64,000 nucleotides of DNA from Prunus persica (Eukaryota; Streptophyta; Magnoliopsida; Rosales; Rosaceae), in NCBI RefSeq assembly GCF_000346465.2, contig NC_034016.1, positions 12,271,805 to 12,335,804 on the forward strand, given 5' to 3'. The translations under genes and the position numbers were made by a program. Shown here one piece after another: positions 38,373 through 50,777 of this stretch. The notes below the pieces were generated by a model. The model was not told the origin of the DNA, searched no databases, and saw only the letters and a list, made by a program, of their open reading frames with translations. Position 1 is the stretch's first letter. Each line of letters starts with the position of its first letter.

Positions 38373-41300
38373 ATGTCAACTTATTATACTGGTTCGAATA
38401 ATCAAAAAGATGCCACGCCAATGCTTTATTTAAGGGAACCTTTGCCTAGTTCATATCCAGAAGCACCTGTTCTTCCTGGTAACATGATGATGTATATGAA
38501 CTCTGGGTCATACTCGGATGCATTGGCTGGAAGTTCTCAGCAGCAAAACAACTGCATTGACGTAGTCTCCTCCGCGGGGGCTTCAGATAACAATTCACAG
38601 CAGCAGGATGTTTTATCGCATCTTGGTGGCTCCCGTGTTGGGGAGCAGGGATTCAGTCCATGGAGGGAGGGTAGAAATGAGATGCTAGTTACGCAGCCCA
38701 TGGGTGGTTCTGCAGCTATTCTTCATGGCGGACAGAACTTGCAAGGTCAGGGATTATCCCTCAGTCTCAGTACACAAATACCATCAGGAATGCAAATGCC
38801 TTCTATTCCATACCGCAATCCCAATATGGGTTTTGCTTCATTCTTAAGTCCAAATCCATCAATCTCAAGTGAGGGTGACTGCAGGAATGGCTCTTTTAGA
38901 GATGAACAGCCAAGGAATGTTGAATATTTGCAATCTGGTTTTCCTGGAGGCAATCCAGATTCAAGTAAAGGGGATTTGTCTCCATATGGGATGTCGAGTA
39001 TTGCAAGAGCCATTCCCAATAACAAATACCTCAAAGCAGCACAACAACTGCTTGATGAAGTTGTCAATGTCCAGAAAGCACTGAAGCAGCATGATAGGGA
39101 GAAGAACCAAAGCACACATGAGCATCGAGATGATGGATCAAAGAATGAGCTCGAAAGTGGAGTATCTTCAAACCCTCAAGACACAGCCAGTAACTCACAA
39201 TGTGAGCTTTCACATGCTGAGAAACAAGAGTTGCAAAGCAAGTTGACGAAGCTTCTGTCTATGTTAGATGAGGTATGAACAATGCACTTTAGTTTTATGT
39301 CTCTTACAAGACAGACCCAAAAAAGAAAACTCTCTTTATGAGGTAATTATATGTTCAATCTTGCTCATCTGATCATTTGGTCGTAATGTTTACCACCATA
39401 AAATCAAGGCTTGGTTGCACTTTTTGCTAGATTGACATTATCCAATCATCTTTGTTCTTTCTAAGCCGGTATGATTGATTTGTTTGCAGTTTTGTTCAGT
39501 GGATTACTACATCACCTGCTTTTATCACTTATGTGTGATTTGTGCTCGTGATATTATGTAATAAGTTTATTGTTAGTATTAGAAGTAATCATTATGTTTA
39601 TGATCAAAGGTCGTAACTGGGGGCTATTTTGAAACAATGTGTTAGAAAACAATGAAAGAAAGAGATACTAGTGAGCATTGTTTTATTGGATGAGATTGCT
39701 TTTAGTTTTTCATGCCAAATTTCCCTGTATCAAATAGATTCTAGAAAACTGATTAGTGTGTGTAAAGGTATTTGGTGTCTTCATTTGTTCAACCATGAAG
39801 ATAAAATAACTAAGAAACAAAAGGAAAGGGACAAGAACTAGCAGTCCACCCAAGCAAAACCAAAAAAATCTATAATGATTTAGTTGCCAAACATATGTTA
39901 ATATCTGATTGTTCCAACTGATAATGACAGATTAAATCAACGTTTTTGTAAAGATTTGATTGAATAATAATGATTTTACTACTCTTCTTACTGGTTTTAA
40001 GAGGCTTGTTCTTTCGGTTCAGACATACTGTAATTAAGAAGAAGCTTCAAGAATTGTGAAAAAGGAAATGTTGCACAGGCAATTATTGAATCACCTGGAG
40101 CCTTGCATGTAGGCTTTTTAGATGATATGTTGAGAAGCATTGCATCGTATCAATTATTTCTACTGCTTTCACCATGAATACCAATTTGTTGATGGCTTGT
40201 ATGATATGTATTTACTCGCAAAGAACATGGGATGTGTGAAATAAAATTGACCTTAATGAAATTATTAAGATAACTGGTTCTCCTTGTATACTTGCCAATA
40301 TGTCCTTAATGTCCCCCATATGCTTATGTACTCCGATGGAACATCAAGGTAATCCTCCTATGTAGACATTTGACACTAGTACTCTATGTTTTTCTATGAA
40401 CAGAAAATAACATAAGGTGCAGAATTGTCCTCAGGTATCATTGTTAATTGTTGATGTGGATGGAGAGGGAAAAATCCCTTTGGTTGGAGCCAAAGTTTCC
40501 ATAGTCACTGAATTGCTCATGATAAGATTTCTTATATTCTGGTCTATTAATTTAGGGGATTTACATCACGAGCAGCTTTAGTTACTTAAAAATTTGTACA
40601 ACAATATCTTCTTTGAGGGCTTTTTTAGAAGTTTCTGGTTGTGTTTGCTTGTCTCTTGGGGACCTTTGTCTGGTATTGGGACAGATTATTATTCTGTGGG
40701 GCTGTCTAAATTCTAAAAGGTTATTTGCTCAATATTAGGTGTTTTTGGGAACAAGAGTTGATTATTCTGTTGTTTTACAGTCTGATAGGAAGCTGTGGTT
40801 CTTTGCGTTATTCTGTACATAATACTGTAGTCTACCTATTCTATATATTGGTATGGTATGAAACAAAGAATCTGTTTCACATTTGATAACTATAATTTAT
40901 TTATGCCTAAAACTTCCTATGGAAGTTTAGGGAAAGAGATTATTTCTTTTTGGGCTCCCTAATGCACTACTAACTGCTCTATTTGATAGTTGATTGTCAC
41001 TGACTTTTCTTGCTGTCAAATTGTACCTTCATCTCTAGCTTTACGTATAAACTACATGACAAAGGTTCCCCGTACTGAAAAGATTGCACTAGATCCATGA
41101 CATCTCTGCACTATTAAACCCTCTTTTAATTTGAATTTCAATGATATTGGGAAATTTTGAATTCTCTGTTCCTTCCTATATGTGATCGCTTTAAAAAAAA
41201 AAAAAAATCCTTTTCAACTCTGGGTTTATAACTTCACTTCTTTCTCTCTGTCTCTTTGTTTGTTTGTTTGTTTTTTTTTTTGAATGTTGTGAATCCATTG

Positions 41301-43253
41301 TTATCCGAAAGTAGAAACTTATTTAATTACATGGCTCTTCAATTCATTTATACCTATATGATATGCCAATCATTTGTGGTGTTATTTTGATAACTTAAAT
41401 GTACAAGTTCCAGTATTTCCAAAAGGTCAAAAAGTATACATGACTATGTTTTCATTTACACTAGTATAATGGAGCTCCTTTTTTCCCACGAGGCGTAATG
41501 ATCTTTATCTTACAATAACAGGTTGATAGAAGGTACAAGCACTATTACCATCAGATGCAAATTGTGGTATCATCATTTGATGTGGTAGCGGGATGTGGGG
41601 CAGCTAAACCATACACAGCAGTTGCCCTCCAGACTATTTCACGCCACTTTCGATGCTTACGTGATGCAATCACAGGGCAGATACGAGCAACCCGTAAAAG
41701 CCTTGGGGAGGAAGGTACATCAGGAAGCATTAAAGGAGTTGGAATATCTCGCCTCCGTTATGTGGACCAGCAACTCAGGCAACAGAGGGCCCTTCAGCAA
41801 CTTGGTATGATGCAACAGCATGCATGGAGGCCACAAAGAGGTTTGCCAGAAAGCTCTGTTTCGATTCTGCGAGCATGGCTGTTTGAGCACTTCCTTCATC
41901 CGTAAATCCTCTGACTTCAACCTTTTTCTTGAACTATTGTTTTTGGGAGATATCAGAGTCCTTAACTTAATTTAATGTCTTAACTATTGATATTTTCCAG
42001 CTATCCGAAGGATTCTGATAAGATCATGCTAGCAAGGCAGACAGGCTTGACTAGAAGTCAGGTAATGGGGAAGTAATCATATTTTATATATAGCATTTGG
42101 CTAGGTGCACATTCGCATATGTGACAGGGAATAGGATATTTTTCCTATTTTGAATTTGATACATATAAATCTGTTGAATTAGGACATGGAATGTGTTGAT
42201 TCTTAAAGGGATACATAGTTAGGAAAACTGTGGAGCTGAGTAGTTGGTAGGGGTACTTGCTGAGTATTACGAAAGAAAAAGCAAAAGAATGTTGTCGACA
42301 TTAAGGAGGAAAATATAGCCAGTTCCTTGCTAGAAATATGAACTTTACTGCAGCAGTTACTTTATTGTTACTTTTCAAAGTTGATGGGTATGGTATTGCT
42401 ATAACAAGTTATTCAAATAAACTTAATATTGTTTTATTTGAATAAAAAATTAGCATTTACAGATAATATATCAGTTACCGAGTACAAATATCTTCATTTT
42501 AATTCGATGCAACTTGAGATCTCAAAGTTCATGTACTCTTTCATTGTGGCACAGGTCTCAAACTGGTTTATAAATGCACGGGTGCGTCTCTGGAAGCCCA
42601 TGGTCGAGGAGATGTACAAAGAAGAGGCTGGTGATGCGGAAATGGACTCCAATTCTTCATCTGAGAACGCACCTCAAACGAAAAAAAGTGACATGAGGAC
42701 CATGGAAGATGGAGTAGAAGATATGCAGCCTAGTGCTAGTTCGACATGCACTGAGAGATGCAGCACTGGACAATTTATGGACTCCAAATCCGACCATTTC
42801 CATGATGTGGAAATGGCTGGATCCACTGGGTCTGCCAGTTTCCAAAATGGGACTCGTCGCGAAGCTGAAGCTCAGTATGGGCTGGTGAAGCTTAGAGAGG
42901 GGCAGAGGGCTGGTATGGATGACTGTAGCCTCTTTTCTGATCCAAATGTTCACTCTGATAGGAGCAGTGAGAGGTATATGGAAGCAGCTGATGCATACCA
43001 CATGCCGGAGTTGGGGAGATTTGGAAGTGGAAGCGGGGTGTCTCTGACATTGGGGTTGCAGCATTGCGATGGTGGTAGCCTGCCCATCTCTACTGGAACT
43101 CATCACAGTTTTGTTGCCATGAGAGGGGATGATTTATACAATCCTGCAGCTTCTTCTGTAGGATCTGAGACAGCAGATTTTGAATGCATGGATTCTGGGA
43201 ACCAACAACACAGATTCAGTTCCTCCCATCTTTTACGCGATTTCGTCGTGTGA
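38373..43253 (+). CDS. BEL1-like TALE homeodomain transcription factor
   Basis: Four exons (38373-39272, 41522-41901, 42001-42061, 42555-43253) join to 679 aa. The SKY domain ([20 protein letters not shown], about residue 209) and BELL domain (from [14 protein letters not shown] through [15 protein letters not shown]) form the KNOX-interaction surface. The TALE homeodomain (about 402-463) has the PYP loop (HFLHPYPKDSD) and recognition helix [13 protein letters not shown], and is split by the typical 61-bp exon. ZIBEL-type motifs GLSLSLS and GVSLTLGL are present near the two ends. BEL1-like proteins act in the nucleus as heterodimers with KNOX proteins in meristem and organ patterning. The N-terminus [20 protein letters not shown] resembles the BLH1-annotated group, but the orthologue cannot be fixed by eye. 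Intron 1 within the coding region is 2.2 kb with no element recognised. Confidence 0.95.
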
Positions 43254-44601
43254 AGATGCTTCATTGCTTATTTTCAACCTATTCTTAGGGGGAGAAACAA
43301 CAGACATTGATAGGCTTTGGACTGCGTGTTTAGGGACATTCGTCTTTGCTTGCAAATGGTGAAAAGAAACATTGTACTCCTCCAGACATGAAAACATACT
43401 AGTACAGTTGTATTATATGAGGAAATTGATTGAAAGATCAGCATATTTGTAAAGATAAGATACATATTTCTTTTTTGGTTTAATATGTGGAAGGGAAAAA
43501 AAATGTACAATCAGTGCTCACTGTGGTAATGGTATTGAAGAAAAAAATTTATATTATAGTTTGCAATAATAAAGCTTCCTGACAAATTGTCTGACTGTTA
43601 TTTCAACGTTGCCCGGTCAATTTCACAAGAGCAACAAAGCCAACAAGAGCCCTTCTTTTGGCCCGGCATTGCTGTTTGCTACATACTTCTGTGCATGATA
43701 TACAAGCGCTTAGGAGGAAGTAATTGGTACCCTAAGTTTTTAAAATAAATATTAAAACTACTTTATTTGATAGGGGTATAATTGGTATTTAACTCTCTTT
43801 GGTTGACAAAGAGGGCTCTCTTATCTAAAGTATATAGATGGATGGATATTGGCAGTCTTTCGCATGCAACTCTAAATAAGTTGCTTCTATGCAGCTAGTT
43901 CCCTTTCTTAAATTATGGTTTGTCTAAATCTAAGAAAGATCTTTGCTTTTACAAGGGAGTTTTAAGGTTTGCTAATGATCAACAAGAAGAAGATAAAAAC
44001 AAACTATTTTCGAACGCTGAATTCCCGAAAGGCAACATATTACAGTTCCGATTTCGTTCTTGGCCTATACGCTATATGTCTTCTTTCTATCTTCCTTTTC
44101 CTTTTCTTACGCTCTAAAGCAATTAGGGGAAGATTAGCAAAGCCATTTCGGCATTCTAAAACTAGCAGTTTTCTTTTGCTTTCAAGGCCTTTGAAGTCAT
44201 TACTCTGGAATGCTCATATTTTTAATTATTTTAGAAGTATTTTGTACCTTAATCCCTGAGAACTTGTCGAAATACTAAAAAACACTTCACATATTTTTCT
44301 CTTTTTCGGCTGAAAATCACAGCAATTCTAACAAGCTCTAACGAGCATTTGGATCAGCTACAATATCTAACTCAACAACATGCATTTTTTACAACTTCCC
44401 ATTCTGCAGATTCATTTACAAAAGAAAGAGAAGCCAAGCACAGCTGTTGCTTACCTACCGTCAGCATTGTTCAAAATGGCCTACAGAGTCTACTGGTATC
44501 CTTGACCTAAGTCTAAAAAGATGAGTATAAAGCTTAGTAGTCATGACAAAAAGAGAGATTATTTACATTTTCCCCAAAGCCTTGGGCCTGCCTAGATGGT
44601 T
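43254..44601. other. Intergenic region between the convergent BEL1-like and SNF2 genes
   Basis: The first 300 bp or so should be BEL1-like 3'UTR. ORFs at 43920-44259 show no domain. Confidence 0.45.
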
Positions 44602-47600
44602 TTACCTGAGCAAAAAAAAAGAAGAAAAAAAAGTCAAATCTTTATGTCTTCCTGAAAGCTTAATGAAAATATGATGAATGCACAAACCTTTTCTGCAGAA
44701 CTTTTATATCTTCCTGCAACAATCGACTTTCCAAGAACATATCACCACATTCATTGACATCAACAGTCTTCATATACAAATCTTGGTCTCCACAGCTCTC
44801 GTTCCACTCGAACCACATTCTTGAAATCAATTCCTTCCTACAGCAGATAAAGTGGTCTTCCTCTTCAGGCGAATCAGCAGCAACCAATCTATAGACATAT
44901 ACTTTCTTCTTTTGTCCTGGTCGAAATGCACGGCCTACTGCCTGGCGAGTAACTGAAGGGTTAAGTTGAACATCCATAATTAGGATTCGAGAAGCCCCCA
45001 CTAGAGAGATTCCTTCCCCACAAGCTTTAATGGAGCCAAGGAAGATTTTAGCATCAGCTGAAATGTTAAAGCGTTCCACGGACTGTTCCCTATGCTTAGA
45101 ATTTGAATCACCTGTGATCATGAAAATTTCCTTGTTTAGACTCCAGTCCTTTACCTTCGCTGCTAATCTCTCCATAAGTTTCAGGGGCGTAATATACTGG
45201 CTGAAAACCAGCAGCTTCTCACCAGTTGATTCACATAGGCCTAGTATACTAAGAAAGAACTTAGCTTTTACTCCATCTCTCAAATTTATATTTTCTATAA
45301 GTTTATCCATCTCCTTATTATCAATTTCAGAGCCTTTTCCTCCAGTTGACGAATATTTGTCTGTAAGAGATTTCAACTCTGGATGCATATACACAAGACT
45401 CCCCACAGAAGCTTTCTTGAAGTAATCCAATTTGTTCAACTTTTTCACTTCAAGTTTCTGTCTTGAACTAAGATTAAGTACAACGGTGAAATCCACAAGT
45501 CCCGGAAGTTCGTCCAGAGAATCTCCTTTGTAATAATGCAGGACCTTCCTGGTCATTTCTCGAAGATCTTGTATGACAGCCACTTTCCTTCTAAAATCTT
45601 CATCTTTCTGGAGAGTGTGTTCTATTAAGTCAAACAGGGCTAAATTTGTACCAGTTTTCGATTGTTTCCTCACACCTGATATCTGCACTCTGCTCATTAT
45701 CCGATTAACAACAGCCCGGGAAGTATCCAATTTCAGAAACTTGGGACGAACAAGATTTAAAATATTGAAAACTTCTTTCACATGGTTTTGATACAGGGTT
45801 CCTGAGAGGACAACTTTTAGAGGTGTTTGGACTCGTGCAAGGGACTGAAGCATATTTGTATCCTCATTCCTTGGAGTGTGACCCTCATCTAAAATAAGAA
45901 TGCGAGGGACCTTCAGCAGAATTTCTTGACAATCAACCGATGTCCTGCTGGTCCCATTGTCACACATTATAGTAGAGAACTGTTGATACCCTAAAAAAAG
46001 GATGCTCTTCTGCTCTACCCATTGTTTTAAAATATCCAGCTGCTGAGACCGGTTATCTGCTGTGGAAGTGTAAAAATCATGCAACGGAATGTCCTCCACC
46101 TGCCATATCTTGAACTCTTTCTTCCATGTAGCCAGAATGCCTTTAGGTAGAACAATCAGTGGTCTAGCATGGGGGAACCTAGCTAGGAAACTCTGCACAA
46201 AACTTATAATCAGAAAAGTCTTTCCAGAACCGGGCGCATGAGCCAAAATGCAACCGCCTGGATTATCTGTCAGCAAGTTGCTAGAAAGAAAATTAAAGCC
46301 CTCCACCTGATGTGGTTTCATTTGATTTCTATGCCTTGGATGGGCATAAATTTCTGTTGCTATTAAATAATCCTTAGTAGACTTCAGTCCAACTGAGAAC
46401 CTCTGAGTTGACTCGGTAGTGTTGGCATTCCGTGACTCATACTTGAAAGTTCGTTTAGTCCTTTTGGCCTGATCGTGAGGAAACAAGGATGAAGGATCAC
46501 AAGTGAAAAATAAGCACGAGAATAAATTAACAGAAAAAGGCATCCCATCTCCTGACATGATCCAATCAGAGATACCACTAGATGACACAAAATAATAACC
46601 AAGGAACAAAAGATGGATAATTAAGTGTCAAATATTTTTCCATGACAAAAGATCATAAGTTAAAGAAAAATCACAACTGAGTAATAGCCGTCCAAGGCAT
46701 GACATGAAACATAGCACCCTAGATAATTATTTCTTGTTGAAGAATGTAAAAGTACCACATCTGAAACTTGACAAAACATAATACAATATGTGAGTGGTTC
46801 CACCACTAATAACACCGAGGCCTTCGCATAAAAATAAAAAAAACACTGAGGCCTTTTGTGATAAAACGCCACACCTTCTAGGCTATGCACATGGTTAAGT
46901 TGGGGACAATATCGGTGTTGATAGTAGGAATGTAAAAATACCACTTCGGAACAAAAAAAAAAATTGAAGCAGATAGTTAATGATTAAACAACACATGTTC
47001 CACCTCAAAGCTAGATAGTCCAGAGTTTTTCAAATATATCCAACATTTAATTTCAGAAACAAGTAAATGAACCTCTCACGAGTAGTTTACTAGTTCATTC
47101 ATGTGTAACTTTATATAATGACATAAGTTGCACAAAAGAAGAAAAAAGCATGAATACCTTACTATATAGGAATTCAAACATAGTTTCAATTCCTTGTTGA
47201 ACAACTCCACAGATACGACAAACTAATCCAAGGTCATCCTTCTGGATGAAAAAGTGATCACATTCTTCCCCACATACACCAGATGTTTCATCAGCTGAAG
47301 GATCAACAGCAATATCCTAGAAGAAGCAGCAAGCATAAATTTGATATAATTTGAAAAACAAAAGTGCCATCATGGAAAGTTTGGTACAAAATCAATTATC
47401 AAAATTTTGGTATGCTCTGAGCTATCTGATGCAGATACCTTGGAACATTCTGTTGCCATTGCCATCTCCTTCCATATTTCTGCTAGATCATCTTCGTCAA
47501 TATCATTTTTCTGATACTGTTCTTTAATCTGGAAAGTGTCGTGATTACCTTCCCCAACCACCTTATCATGTTCATATTCTCCAATAACATGATCGGGCTT

Positions 47601-48838
47601 ATCTGTCCCAACATCCATGTTACCAGCCAGAACTCCTACCTCTGTGCTTTGAGCTATGCACCCCCTGTTAGTCTCTTGATAATTAGTTTTCCAATTACAT
47701 TCCTCTTTTTCAGAAGATCTTTGATTCCCTTTTCCAATCACCATAAGGTATGCTGCACCAACATTGATCTCTTTATCTATCCCAGTATCAATTTTACGGG
47801 ATAGAGTTTCCAACTCTTCTGTCTGAGCTTTGCCCTCTGCATGATCCTGAAACAGTAAAATATGATGACCATGGCAATCAATGTGCATATAGGACAAGAA
47901 GGAAAATGGTACAGTAAGTTCTAGACCAATTACCATATTTTCTGCTGCATCTTCAGCTATCTCAATATCGACTTTTTCGGATGAAGTTTCCAACTTTTCT
48001 GTCTGATCTTTGCTCTCTACACAATCCTGAGCCAGTAAAGTATGATGACCATGCCAGCCAATATGCATATAGGATAAACAATGAAAACGATTTAAAAAAC
48101 GAGTTATACGTCAATCACCATATTGTCTTCAAAACCAACGTCTATATCTTTATCTATCCAAATATCAACTTTTCCAGACACAGTTTTCAACTCTTCTCTC
48201 TCATCTTTGCTCTCTAAACAATCCTAAAACATAATATGATGACCATGAAAACTAATATGAATATAGGATAACAGGGAAAACAATTTGAACAATGAATTCT
48301 AGACCAATCACCATATTGTCTGCTGCACCAGCATTTACATCTTTATCTATCCAAATATCGAAATCTCTAAGCAGAGTTTCCAACTCACTACTCTGATGTT
48401 TGCCCTCTACAGAATCCTGAAACAGAATATGATGATCAGTCGATCGCTGAAATTTTACGCAAGGTACATTAATATTTCAAATGCAGGGATAGAACATACT
48501 GTCATGCTTTTCTTTAGCAATCTTCCAACAGGCTCCAATACAATCTTCTGATTTAGATGAACTGGCCTCCCACTTCCATCGTCTTCATCATCAGAACTCA
48601 GGACAATGACAGGCGGTGCTCGTGCTGTAATATTGTTTTGATTTTCATCTTCAAAATTAATGACATGTTGATCATGGTCTGGAGGATGCTCCAACACAAG
48701 CTTCTGATAGATATGAAGTGGCCTCCTACTTCCATTGTCTTCATCATCCGAACTAAGGACAACAACAGGCGGTCCTACTGCTGTACTATTGTTTGGACTC
48801 TCATCCTCTATATCAATGATATGTTGATGATGTTCCAT
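44602..48838 (-). CDS. DRD1/CHR35-like SNF2 chromatin remodeller, divergent tandem paralogue
   Basis: Eight exons: 48500-48838, 48312-48416, 48119-48223, 47934-48026, 47439-47846, 47158-47316, 44688-46468, 44602-44605. They join in frame to 997 aa from the first in-frame Met. The last exon supplies only one base and the stop, as in the neighbour. The SNF2 ATPase (from about residue 404) keeps [28 protein letters not shown] and [14 protein letters not shown]. Exon 6 carries the conserved [13 protein letters not shown] region. N-terminal to it are four related DxxE(G/S)K units, three on their own phase-0 exons, and two copies of a 52-residue repeat with [14 protein letters not shown] motifs. 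The canonical N-terminus seen in the neighbour is not found. An upstream exon may exist, because the frame stays open to about 48862, where an AATCAG acceptor-like site occurs. DRD1 works with Pol V in RNA-directed DNA methylation; whether this copy does is unknown. Confidence 0.85.
47847..48416 (-). repeat. Tandem exon-plus-intron array (unit about 190 bp) in the DRD1-like gene
   Basis: Exon starts at 48416, 48223, 48026 and 47846 are spaced 193, 197 and 180 bp. Each exon begins GAT.. and encodes D(S/C/H)xE(G/S)K followed by ELET or similar. The introns between them are also alike: all contain TCCTATAT.CA and CATGGTCATCATA. Exons of 105, 105 and 93 bp are symmetrical (phase 0), so any can be skipped without a frameshift. 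The neighbour gene has one corresponding exon (56133-56300). Confidence 0.85.
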
Positions 48839-48856
48839 AGGAGGCTGCAGCACAAC
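48545..48856 (-). repeat. Two 156-bp coding tandem repeats
   Basis: The word CTTCTGAT starts units at 48545, 48701 and 48857 (partial), a period of 156 bp or 52 codons. The two full units encode [19 protein letters not shown] and [19 protein letters not shown]. The single corresponding stretch in the neighbour gene encodes [18 protein letters not shown]. Confidence 0.85.
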
Positions 48857-48862
48857 CTTCTG

Positions 48863-50777
48863 ATTCCATTACTCTTCCAACGCTTCAAAGTTAATGCTAA
48901 GTGATAAACAATCAATTTTTTTATTTTATACCGCTAACACGACTATTTCGAATTCATCACATAAACATTGTCTCAGAACATGCCAACATTAATCTTGAAA
49001 GAGATCCCACCAGAAAAAATGTAAACTAAACATACTAAAGCTCTGTTTTTGGGTAACAGTAAATATTAACAAAAGAAAAACTGAAATGTCAATAACCCAT
49101 CAATTTGGAGCCAATAAACTCGTATTGGTTCCACTGGGTGGCTTTTTGGTCCAACCCAGAAAGCTTTCAGGCGTCATTGATTAGGTGGAAAGATAAAAAG
49201 TACCCATTACTTAATGAAGGTTTCTCTTGTAAAACGTTATTGTTAAAAAAAAAAAAAATGATCTTGCTTGTAGAAACACACTTAAAAAAGCAATAGACAA
49301 CAATGAATGAAGAAAGGAAGAATCAAAGATATTAGTGTTTTTTTTCCTTTCTTTTTTTAAGAAAAAAGAGCAAGCAACTGAATGTTAAATCATAAAAGGA
49401 AATTACTGAAAGACGGAGAAAAAGACTGAACCTTTACCTCTGAAACTCGGGTAGAACTCACCTGGGAAATCAATTTCTGGTCCCACACACAGCTCACTAA
49501 GCACTAAAATCAGTTTCAACAAATAAGTTTAAAGAAAGTGTAAACACCAAACAGTTCATTATTCTGTAATGCAAGCAAAAGATGAGCCTAGTTCTTCTTG
49601 GAAAGCAAGAGTGAGAGAGAGAAAAGATGGGTTGTTCTAGCATGCACTGAATGTATAAGGACGGGTGTTAGAAATGGCTTCTGCTCAAAAATCTTCTTCG
49701 AGTGTTTGTGTGGGGAGAGTGGGAAAATGGGAAAAGGTACCGTACACACAAAGTTACAGGCTCTGCTTTCCCCCACCCTTCTTTCTGTATTTTCTCGGTA
49801 CGGATTCCCAAGTTAAATAGTGGCACTCTCCGTCTGAATCCGGAGAGTCAAAAATTAGAAGGTAAAACGTGACTTTTGGTTTTATAGTTTATTATTTTTA
49901 TCATTAAGGTCTTTGTGGTTTTAATTTGGTCATTTTTAGCCTATGATTTCAATTTGAAGCAATTTAAAGACAATTCACAATTTCAGTTATTTGTGGAGGG
50001 GCAACTCAGTCCACAAATTATTAACAAGTTAATTCCTTTTAAAATAAACCATACAAATAAAAAATTTTAAAAATAGTTTTAAAATAAAAATAAAACATCT
50101 CTCTTCCCCTTAACCTCCCACTCCCAACCTAGCCAACCACCACCTCCCTATAATTGGCACTTGCATGCAGTGACGAAGGGCAAGTATAATTATTCCCATT
50201 TGCACTTGCATGTAGCGATGATTAATTGTAAAAGGGTCTCAAGGTCATGGAGGTGTCACTCTGATTCTTTCCTATCACCCTTGTGCCACTAGCATACGAT
50301 ATTTTTTTTCTTACGTTAAGCGCAACTGGTGGTTGGTGACCGCATGATGTCAGTTCAATTATACTCAAAATGCTTCAACCCTAAATTATCAGGAGAATTT
50401 ACGTGACCCAAAGACAGAAAATCACCCTCCTGCAAATAGCATTTTCAAAATTGCCATACTTCAGATTTTTTACAAGTCAGGATTCATTGATCTGTGTACA
50501 TAGATATTTCTCTGACTAGTCTGATTCTTTCTAAAAACAGAAAACAAAAGCTGCCTGTTCTAAGGAATCAAAAAGCAACCCTGAAGGAGAAGTTCAATAT
50601 GGAAACTGTGTAGTAACTGGTAAACCACTGATGCTGAGCAACCTGTCTGAAATGCTTTCGGAAATCCCAAAATCTAGGGAAACATATATATGAACAGACA
50701 AGAGACTATATGTCAACCAAACTATAGTGAGACAACTTTCCCTACTCTGTACGTCAGCCCAACGCTGATGGCAGGAC
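48863..50777. other. Region between the two SNF2 genes
   Basis: This should contain the promoter and leader of the 44.6-48.8 kb gene, but I could not place a first exon with confidence. The block 49860-50040 (GTGGTTTTAATTTGGTC, CCTATGATTTCAATTTGAAGC) resembles a common plant repeat. A short direct repeat with GCACTTGCATG is at 50157-50216. The ORF pair at 49588-49816 is probably leader sequence. Confidence 0.4.
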
